Assembly: GCA_022661535.1 (NCBI GenBank)
Contig: JAKULF010000011.1
Span: 1,674,001-1,738,000, forward strand
Source of the DNA: Eutypa lata
Taxonomy: Eukaryota > Ascomycota > Sordariomycetes > Xylariales > Diatrypaceae
DNA length: 64,000 nucleotides
Direction: 5' to 3'
Below, one piece after another: positions 53,110-61,023 of the stretch. Under the pieces are notes generated by a model. The model worked only from the letters and a program-made list of their open reading frames with translations, searched no databases and was not told the origin of the DNA. Within the stretch, counting starts at the first letter, position 1; each line of letters begins with the position of its first letter. Made by a program: the position numbers and the translations under genes.

Positions 53110-54171
53110 ATGAGCTCCTTGGCATCTTTCCCTCAGGAGATCATTTTCGAGATACTCTCTAATCTGCCATTACGGACAATCGAGCTAGTCGCCTTAACAC
53201 TCAACCACCCCGTAACCGAGATATGCATCTCGCTTCTTCAGCCACTGTTCAAAGCGCGCAGGACCGCAAAGCGTCTCACCAAGCGTTTTGGGCCGGTCAT
53301 AGAAAAGCCGTTCATGAGTGACAAGCCGTCTGTGAAGTTGAAAAAACTACAGTCGGGGGAAAACCGCGAAGCCCTCGGCCTCTCGCCAAGAGACGTCCTC
53401 GAGTGGCCCTCGGAGGGCTGGACTCCGGATCTGGGCTACCTTGATCTCTGCGGAGACCTAGAGTGGCTTAATCCTCTGCAACCGGGCCTGGCTCAGTCTA
53501 TGAGTAGCTACTGGCATGGCCCGGCCGCGGATCTGACCCAATATGCAGATCTGATTACCAGCGCCGAGCACGTCGGCGTGACGCTTCCGCCGGCTTTCCT
53601 CAAATTCATGAAGAGCCCGGAACGACAGAAGCGGATCCCTTCGTCGAACGCCGCATTCTTCTGCCTGGGCGAGCGTGGGTTGCACAGAGTGCCGAAGTCG
53701 CTTGACGGAGGGGCCGGGGGGTATCTGATACGCATCCTCTCGGACCAGCAGGCGTGCTACTTCATCCATCTATATCTAGAGCCGGGCGAACATGGCGGCC
53801 ACTGCGTGTTGTATTCAGGTCATGACTACCACTGGCTTTGGCGGGACGCTAGCGACATATCCCGAGAAACGATGACCGATGCCGAAAGGCAAGAAGCCCA
53901 AGGGTTGGGCGTCATGATTGCGGAACAGCCTGCCGACCCTTCCTCCGTCCGAGTAGTCGGTCTCGACTTCGAGGAGTGGCTTGCGAGGATGTACTATGAG
54001 GAATCGTTGTGGTTCCTTCTGAATACAGATGACGATAGTAAATGTCCAACGGACGGGTTGAAAGAATATGTCAAGACAAACTTTGTCTCCTCGACGTTAG
54101 ATCGCACCCCTGGTGTTCTTTCGGATGACTCTGAACCGTTGGGATATGAATCACCAGATGAGGATGAGTAG
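53110..54171 (+). CDS. F-box protein with a possible SMI1/KNR4-like domain
   Basis: Single-exon frame of 353 residues. Residues ~4-45 (LASFPQEIIFEILSNLPL and IELVALTLNHPV) form a good F-box, the Skp1-binding helix bundle of SCF ubiquitin ligases. Residues ~150-310 contain GVTLPPAFLKFM, SNAAFFCLGE, GGYLIRILSDQQACYFIHLY, HCVLYSGHDYHW and LDFEEWLARMYYEESLW, an arrangement that recalls SMI1/KNR4 (SUKH)-type domains. The tail is acidic (DDSEPLGYESPDEDE). If the reading is right, the second domain would be the substrate-recognition part. The F-box is fairly clear; the SUKH resemblance is a suggestion from motif order only. Confidence 0.75.
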   Translation: MSSLASFPQEIIFEILSNLPLRTIELVALTLNHPVTEICISLLQPLFKARRTAKRLTKRFGPVIEKPFMSDKPSVKLKKLQSGENREALGLSPRDVLEWPSEGWTPDLGYLDLCGDLEWLNPLQPGLAQSMSSYWHGPAADLTQYADLITSAEHVGVTLPPAFLKFMKSPERQKRIPSSNAAFFCLGERGLHRVPKSLDGGAGGYLIRILSDQQACYFIHLYLEPGEHGGHCVLYSGHDYHWLWRDASDISRETMTDAERQEAQGLGVMIAEQPADPSSVRVVGLDFEEWLARMYYEESLWFLLNTDDDSKCPTDGLKEYVKTNFVSSTLDRTPGVLSDDSEPLGYESPDEDE

Positions 54172-55039
54172 GTTGAGAGTGAGACTAGGGCAAGATCTAC
54201 GACGGATGTTGTACCGGGTTATATATCTAGTTTCAAAAACAATATAAATCATAATACGACTTATCGCACCGTTGATTCAAATGTATACACGCCATTATGA
54301 TAACAAGTTTAGAGAGACTTCACAATTCCAAATGATCCAAGGAGATATATGTATTTTATGAATCTAATTCTGCCTTCTAAACCGTAGCCACATAAGGAAC
54401 CTCATGTTACCCTTCTATCAGCACCGATAATCTAGTGTTGGTGGGGGGTAAAGGCATTATATAAGAATTTTGAAGCAACATATTGCCGCCCAGTTACGTT
54501 CTGGCCATGAGAATTGAGCTATACCCATTACTGAGGTTTAGTATATATAAAAAACCGAATGTAATAAGCGACATCTAAGGAGGAAAAAACGAAATCATTC
54601 CGCTCTAGGACATACTAATGACGTATTATTAAATTTATATAAAGCCATAAAGAATATGAATCATGTGTTGACACCTAGCGCCTATCATCTCACAGTACCT
54701 AGTCAAAGTTAGATCCGGCGCCATCAGTTTCCCTTAGCATTTATTTCATCACTGTAGATATTCAAACGAGAACCAATAAAGTTTAATAAGTATTTACTTG
54801 CGATTCCTTTTCTGAAAGGTTTGGCGAGGAGTACCGCATCCAAGTGGTAAGTCTTTTGCCTTGACTTGCACGATAATAAAGTTTCCCGAACTTCTGTAAA
54901 CTTCCGTTGCCACGTAGCCTCACACGATTAGGCGCTCGATCTACATGTAAGTCTTGAAATAGGTACCTCGAGGTCTACGAGGGCACACTTATATAAATAA
55001 ACTGAGAAGGGCTTGTTCTGGCGGCGCCTTCCTGGCAAT
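54172..55039. other. AT-rich intergenic region
   Basis: No gene is supported. High TpA content suggests old repeat-induced mutation, but no transposon remnant could be named. Confidence 0.5.
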
Positions 55040-56161
55040 ATGTTTTTAAACCAACAACAGCATTTCAATATGGTGATGGACTGCCACTTCTCATTTATGA
55101 CAGAGCTGATGACCTCTGGTGATCACAGTGACCTAACATTAGTCTGCGAGGGGCAAGAATTCAAGGTACATAAAGCTATTGTGTGTTCATAATCCCCGGT
55201 TATCGCTGCAGCCCTTCGTGGGAACTCTAAGGTATAAGAAGGACGACAAAACTGACAAAGTTGTTACTTAGATGCTGATCCAAACACCAGGAAGCTACGA
55301 AAAACACCATTAATGTGAAATTTGATGTCACTACCCTAAATCGAATGATCAGTTTCATGTACACTGGAGATTATCAATTAAGGGGACCTAAAACCCCCAT
55401 CAACACAGACTCAAAGGACGACTTTTGTAAGCCCCAAACTATTGCCATGATAATAGGAATTCAATTAAATAATAATCCCAGCTGAGACGTGGTTCATATC
55501 ATATTATACCCGAGAGACAAGTGAACAAGCGCTAGTAAGCCGGGATGAAGAAGAACTGCGTAGGTCTCATGCTATCATTTGCCATGTGCACATAAACGAG
55601 ATCGCAGATTATTACGACATGCCGAAGCTCGTAAAACTTGCAAACTCGAAAATCGAGCACACGCTTGGGAGTCGCTGGTCCGGGGCAGCCTTCGATGGTG
55701 GTTTGCAAAGCATGTCTGGCGAATCAACGAGACGCCACATTGTCGAACTTACCTCGAAGGAGTTTGCTCAAATACACAAGATGAGATCCTTCACCGCTGT
55801 ACTCGTGCAATACTTGGTGGAACAGCTCTATGAAACGAACAGGCAATGCAAAGAGTTCAACGGGGAATTTGAAAAAAGCGTGGCATCGTCCCCGGAAGAG
55901 ACGGAGTACGAGTACGAGTACGAAGACCTAGCCTGGAGTAGGGAAGAATCTCTGCGCGAAAGTATTGACCAGTGTCTCAACGTACTGTATTTCACGAAGT
56001 CATGTCGTAACCCAGGCTGTGGCGTTGATTTCTACTGCTACATTGAAGAGGAAGGAATGTATTCAGAGCTAAGGTTCAACTTCGTTGCGTTAAATGTCAC
56101 CGCCGGCATTATGACTGAATTCAACAGCGCGCCTCGTCGGGATTCGATTACTCTCTTATAA
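55040..56161 (+). pseudogene. BTB/POZ-domain protein with an in-frame stop
   Basis: Exons 55040-55231, 55291-55426 and 55482-56161 join in frame (introns of 59 and 55 nt, GTATAAG and GTAAGC donors). They give a 336-codon frame with one internal TAA at 55190-55192. The BTB fold is plain: SGDHSDLTLVCEGQEFKVHK, AIVCS, stop, SPVIAAALRGNSK, EATKNTINVKFDV and RMISFMYTGDYQ, then the helical IADYYDMPKLVKLANSKIE. The stop replaces what is usually Gln (CSQSP) in these proteins; CAA to TAA is a single C-to-T change at CpA. Removing the stop as part of an intron would need a 31-nt intron and would delete conserved residues. Fungal BTB proteins often serve as Cul3 adaptors. The intact remainder suggests recent loss. 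Confidence 0.78.
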
Positions 56162-57635
56162 TGAGTTCTGGAATCCTCTAGGATATCATAATGGGCAAGA
56201 AATGGGCATGGCAGTCTCTTCTACTGTTGCAACTGTTACCAGAAGTATAAGATCGGATAAAGAATTCTCTTTTATCGTATATTCTAGAAGTGGTTTTTAC
56301 TATATTGAACCGGTGCAGTAAGCCCGGGTGAGCTAAGGTGGAGGATAATACGCATAAGCCCAATGTATTGATATCTGTATGGTACGGATGACCATGTATG
56401 AAGAAGGAAGAAATCTAAGTATAGAAGGGATAGGTCTGCATCTTATGGATGTCAGAAAACCGAAGCCTTTGCACGTGATAGCCCTCACTAGCCACTTGCC
56501 TCTAGCCCCTAAATCAATATCAGCTTTCTTGTCCGTCTAAATCATTCCGGCCAATGAGTTCCATGATTACTAAGTAGGTAATACACAGCGTAACAGCGTC
56601 AATAACTTCAACAATGTCAACAACACAACAACCAACTTATAAACTTCAACAGCGCAGCAGCTCAATGGCTTGACGACGGCTTCGGTAACTTTGGCCACCC
56701 TACAATCTCGGATGCCACATCTCTTAGTCTTATCGCAGCGACGGCCCAGAAACGTATCAGCTTCAACAGCTTCATCAGGACGATGACTTAGTTGCCATCA
56801 GCTGCGCCGCAGCGACAGCTCAACAGCGCAACAGCCTATCAGATTCAGCAGCTCAGCAGCTAGACGACGGCTTCGATCATTTTGGGCATCCTACATTCTC
56901 GGATGCCACGAACTCTGAACTCTAACTCTGCTCGGCTGTAGCGATGGCTCTGCGGCGCAGGCACCACAGCACTTTGAACTCTGAACTTTACTCGGCTGTA
57001 GTGATGCCTCTGCAGCGCAATCACTACAGCACTCTGAACTCTGAACATTGAACTCTGCTCGGCTGTAACGATGGCTCAGCGGCACAATCGCTACAGCACT
57101 CAAACTTGCTCAGCGAGCACTCTGATTTGCCGTCGCAAGGACCTATCAGTACACATGCGACGACGACTTAGTTGCCATCAGCTTCGCCTCCGCAGCAGCG
57201 CAACAGGTTGTATGTATGACGATGTCTCCATTCGCAAATGGCTCGCTCAATAGCGACGACGGCATCAAATATCTCATTTAGAACAAGCACCTATACGCCA
57301 GCAATTTGGTCAGAAGCGGGGTAATACGTACAATCAAGCAGCGACGGCGATGAGAACGAATAGCGACGGCGACGAGAGCAAAGGAGTGACTATAGTATCA
57401 CCTTGTCGGTCTGATCTATAGGAAAATGTTTCAGTCTGTCATATTTTGGATGGGATTAGAGTGACAAGGTGACGACGTACATATATTGACGGTCTGAAAC
57501 CTAACCTTCTGGGATTCCTATGAAGGCGACGACCCTTGAGACACACATATATATACCCCGCAAACCGGTGATTATAATAAACACCGCTCGTCACCTGACA
57601 CTCAGGCACTGCATTCTAGCCCCTTTTATTTCAAC
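56162..57635. other. Intergenic region with degenerate repeat patch
   Basis: The region 56600-57390 is GC-rich, CAGCAG/GACGGC-rich and internally repetitive (listed separately). The flanks are ordinary. No gene is supported; the open frames are by-products of the repeats. Confidence 0.6.
56655..57206. repeat. Nested degenerate repeats
   Basis: Three families interleave. Family A: 56655-56718 and 56847-56909, sharing GACGACGGCTTCG, CCTACA and CTCGGATGCCAC. Family B: 56782-56834 and 57162-57206, sharing GACTTAGTTGCCATCAGCT and CAGCGCAACAG. Family C: three units of about 60 bp at 56931-56990, 56991-57050 and 57058-57106, each starting CTCGGCTGTA and containing ACAGCACT. The repeats point to unequal exchange or slippage, perhaps from a former repeat-protein gene. 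Confidence 0.7.
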
Positions 57636-58364
57636 ATGCCCTCTGTTGCATTTCAGATACTTTCCGACTTACACCTTGAAACACATCAGTCATACGAATT
57701 TGCTATTAAGCAGACGGCTCCTTACTTAGCACTGCTCGGAGACATTGGCCACGTCGTAGATGATGGGCTCTTCGCCTTTCTCGAGAAACAGTTCAACCGA
57801 AACTGGATCGTGTTCTTCCTTCTAGGCAACCACGAACCCGTGAGCATCAGCTGGTCGCTGGCAAAGCGTCGAGTCCGTGCCTTCGCGGGTCGTATAGAGC
57901 GTCTGAGATCGCGATCCACGATCGGCAGGTTCGTGTTCCTCGACCAGACGCGCTTCGACGTGAATAATACAGTTACCGTTCTGGGCTGCACGCTGTTTTC
58001 AGAGGTAAAGGCTGAACAAGCTGCCGCCGTCAAGAGCCGGCTGATCGACTTCACGAAGATACAGGACTGGACGGTGGAGGATCATGTCGCCGCACATCGG
58101 TCGGGTCTCCATTGGTTGAATGCTCAGGTTACTGAGATATATAGGGATGATCCCCAAAGGCAAATAATCATATTTACGCATCACAGCCCAACCTTGGACG
58201 ACAGGACGAATGATGAAAAGTACCGTGGTGGCTCCGTAATTTCAGGCTTCGTCACCGACTTGGCCGAAGAGGCATGCTGGAAGAGTCCGGCCGTCGTTTG
58301 TTGGGGGTTCGGACATACTCACTTCAGCTGCGACTTCACGGACCAGTTGGGAAGCGCATTGTAG
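57636..58364 (+). CDS. Calcineurin-like metallophosphoesterase, C-terminal frameshift
   Basis: ATG 57636 opens 242 residues with all the metal-binding motifs of the family: SDLHLE, LLGDIGH, LLGNHE, FTHHSPT and GFGHTH. Together they form the dinuclear metal site of calcineurin-like phosphoesterases. The frame ends soon after GHTHFSCDFTD. Another frame then carries the expected continuation VGKRIVANQKGYAN and CRGFDAKNAFLLGREN to a stop at 58466-58468. One missing base (or two extra) at about 58341-58348 explains this. The loss is about 40 residues beyond the last metal ligand, so the truncated protein could still fold, or the gene may be at an early stage of decay. The substrate is unknown. There is no intron. 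Confidence 0.78.
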   Translation: MPSVAFQILSDLHLETHQSYEFAIKQTAPYLALLGDIGHVVDDGLFAFLEKQFNRNWIVFFLLGNHEPVSISWSLAKRRVRAFAGRIERLRSRSTIGRFVFLDQTRFDVNNTVTVLGCTLFSEVKAEQAAAVKSRLIDFTKIQDWTVEDHVAAHRSGLHWLNAQVTEIYRDDPQRQIIIFTHHSPTLDDRTNDEKYRGGSVISGFVTDLAEEACWKSPAVVCWGFGHTHFSCDFTDQLGSAL

Positions 58365-58468
58365 CGAACCAGAAGGGGTATGCTAACTTGCCCTGTAGAG
58401 GGTTCGATGCGAAGAACGCGTTCTTACTTGGCCGGGAGAATGCAACGAGCACTTCTGGTCTGATTTAG
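58365..58468 (+). pseudogene. Displaced C-terminal part of the metallophosphoesterase
   Basis: Continues the metallophosphoesterase in frame +2 relative to the upstream coding frame. It is conserved-looking (KGYAN and FDAKNAFLLG) and ends at TAG 58466-58468. It would be translated only if the upstream frameshift is a sequencing error or is bypassed. Confidence 0.6.
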
Positions 58469-59282
58469 GTGTAGTAAATTGATATTCTCCCGTTCTTTCG
58501 AATTACGTCGGTCAGTCGTGAATTTTGTTCGAAGCTTATGCGCTCTATTCTCATGAGGCTCTCTCAGTTCGAATGAATGCCCGTGCTGTCGAATACATTC
58601 GTCGCAGATAGATTTGAAGTTGCACCTTTCCATTAGCTGTGCGAAAGCGAAACTGCTTATCAAATATTTCCATCCAACTTAAGATTAAGATAATACCATG
58701 GCCTTCAAGAGGTGGCGAGTGAATTATTTTATTCACACCGTTCGTATTAAACGGAACGCATCCCATTTAATTTTCCTCAACATTTCCATGGTTCGAACTG
58801 CGAGGACTTCATAAGCAACGTTCTCATAAAGGCTCCACGTTCTTCACATCATTCACATCACTACCTAGGTAGCTATGCATGTGAATATGTATTGCCGGAA
58901 ATAGAACTTAGTCTAGTCAGGACCGACCCACGGTTAAGCATATCGTCTTTTCTTCTATAACTACCTAGCTTTATATAATAACCCGGTAATGGTTTTATAG
59001 TAATACTTTATTGTCATGGTAAAGGCGTATATAAGGAAATTGCCCTCCGTATCAAAGAAAACGCACCCACACCATAGCCATAATAGGGGGGAGGGAGAAG
59101 CTGAATTGCCCCACACCGCCTTCTACTTACCACCCACCGACGTCAGCGCACTAAAATCCACTCCATTTTTAGTTCCTTAACAACCCCACGTTTTTGCTTT
59201 CGAATTCCATCCAGCCCACTTTGACCCTTCCACCCATTGAATACTGCACACATTCTATCTCCCTAACAAACGAGAAGAAAAA
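58469..59282. other. Intergenic region, no supported gene
   Basis: Ordinary AT-rich DNA containing an exact TACCTAGGTA palindrome at 58862-58871. The last ~150 nt, rich in C/T, are the 5' flank of SEC65. Confidence 0.55.
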
Positions 59283-60254
59283 ATGTCCCATGCACAGATA
59301 GAAGAAGTATCCGACAGCGACCTGTCGGACCCCTCCGAGGGGGACATCGACGACTTCGTCGAATCGGACATCATGCGCCAAGTGGCACCGAAAGAAGCCG
59401 CCGCCGCCGCACCACCATCATCAACATCACGAGCTCCCGCACCTCTAGTCAACCCAGCACACCTCCCACCGCAAGCGCAAGCTCCGCAGGTGCAGCCCTC
59501 CGACATCAAAGACTACCAGAGCATCTACCCGATCTACTTCGACGCGACGCGGTCGCGGAGCTCGGGGCGGCGCGTGCCGGTGTCCCTCGCGGTGAAGAAC
59601 CCGCTGGCGCGGGACATCGCGACGGCGTGCGCGCAGCTGCGGCTGCAGCCCGTGTTCGAGGCGCACCGGACGCACCCGGACGACTGGGCGAACCCGGGGC
59701 GGGTCAAGGTGCCCTTGAAGAAAATACAACAGCAGAAAACAAACAGCGCCACGACGAAGACGAACATCAAGAACAAGCACCACCTCTTCCTGCAGATCGC
59801 CGAGTACCTGCGCGAGAACCCCACGTCGGAGGACAGCGATGCCCTGAGGAGGGTCAGGGTCCCGGGCTTGGGCGTCCCCGCCGACGGCGAGCCCTGGCCG
59901 AAACCGGCTGTGCCGCGCGGTTGGAAGATGGGGGATCTACTGCCCGCGTATAGTGCGGCGATGACGGGTGGTGGGGTTAGCGAGAATGCGTTCAAGGATA
60001 TGATGAAGGAGATGCAGGGGCAACCGGGAGGAGCACCGGGAGCGGGGGGAGGACCGGGGGGCGGTGGTGGTGGGCCCGCTGGTATGATGCCCCCTGGGAT
60101 GGGAGGCATGGGCGGTATGGCGGAGATGATGAATATGTTTGGTGGTATGGGCGGGATGGGCGGGATGGGGGGAGGTGCGGGACCTAGTGGTGGTGGTAGT
60201 GCTGGTGCTATAGAGGGCGGTGGCGGAAAGAAAGGGAAGAAGGGGAGGAAGTGA
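59283..60254 (+). CDS. SEC65: Signal recognition particle subunit Sec65 (SRP19)
   Basis: Intron-less frame of 323 residues. An acidic N terminus (EEVSDSDLSDPSEGDIDDF) is followed by the SRP19 domain (~78-185): YPIYFDATRSRSSGRRVP, NPLARDIATACAQL, HPDDWANPGRVKV and HHLFLQIAEYLRENP. Sec65 binds the SRP RNA and helps load Srp54 in SRP-dependent targeting to the ER. A linker (VPRGWKMGDLLPAYSAAM) leads to a Gly/Met-rich tail and a basic end KKGKKGRK. The domain and length match fungal Sec65. The gene is convergent with the dynactin gene, about 770 bp apart. Confidence 0.92.
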   Translation: MSHAQIEEVSDSDLSDPSEGDIDDFVESDIMRQVAPKEAAAAAPPSSTSRAPAPLVNPAHLPPQAQAPQVQPSDIKDYQSIYPIYFDATRSRSSGRRVPVSLAVKNPLARDIATACAQLRLQPVFEAHRTHPDDWANPGRVKVPLKKIQQQKTNSATTKTNIKNKHHLFLQIAEYLRENPTSEDSDALRRVRVPGLGVPADGEPWPKPAVPRGWKMGDLLPAYSAAMTGGGVSENAFKDMMKEMQGQPGGAPGAGGGPGGGGGGPAGMMPPGMGGMGGMAEMMNMFGGMGGMGGMGGGAGPSGGGSAGAIEGGGGKKGKKGRK

Positions 60255-61023
60255 GGGTGGATTAAGTGCGATGATATTGTTATGGAATGAAAAAGATTCG
60301 TTGGACGAAGGGACCGTGTATGGATGGATGGCTATGGCTACAACTACAACTTTGTTCGGCCTGGACTCAGTTCTGTAAATGTGGACAACGAACATGCACT
60401 TCTACATCTGTAAGCAGAAGGTATTTTCTGGCTGGCGTTCACTGGACGGGAGACCTATCTGGTCCTGTTTGACTACGTCTACAGCGGTCGTGAGCTAGTT
60501 AGGTTCCTCCGTAGTATTATAAATAAGCCAATGCGATAAAAGCCCGTCGTCGTCGTATTAGCTAGGGGAAGTATCATCTGATTCGAAAAGAAGAATATGA
60601 AGGAGGGGAATGAATGTTCACAACGCCTCGGGACGCATATCGATGGGTAAAAAAATAAGTAAGCATGCCATGTAATTGTATTCGACAACACAGTAGTACA
60701 AAAGGGTATCTCTCTCCTCTCTTCTCTCCCTTCCCGCGCCCGTCCGCCCCCATCGTTTTCTTCAAACATCATCATCATTCCTTTCTTTCTTTCTTTCTTT
60801 CTTTCCCCTCTTGAGTTAAGAGGGCGAACACACGATGGGATGTGACACAACATAATACAATACAGAACCAATCCAACGAAGCTGACAGGCAGACAGACTG
60901 ACCGACCGAGTAAACGAACGATCAGTCATCCATCCATGCATCCCTCTTTTCTTTCTTCCCCTTTTCCGCCCTCGCTCTTAACTCTCCTATCACTTGACCT
61001 CACCTACCTGCCTGACTACCTAC
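60255..61023. other. Convergent 3' spacer between SEC65 and dynactin
   Basis: 3' flanks of two convergent genes, with a (TTTC)n tract at ~60780-60805. No gene is seen. Confidence 0.6.
60780..60805. repeat. (TTTC)n microsatellite
   Basis: Six consecutive TTTC-type units in the shared 3' spacer of SEC65 and dynactin. Confidence 0.85.

Noticed and set aside
55181..55211. A 31-nt GT-AG intron that would remove the BTB stop codon
   Set aside because: Too short for a fungal intron and it would delete conserved BTB residues SPVIAA.
58785..58805. GGTTCGAACTG resembling a tRNA B-box
   Set aside because: No A-box or stems upstream within tRNA distance.
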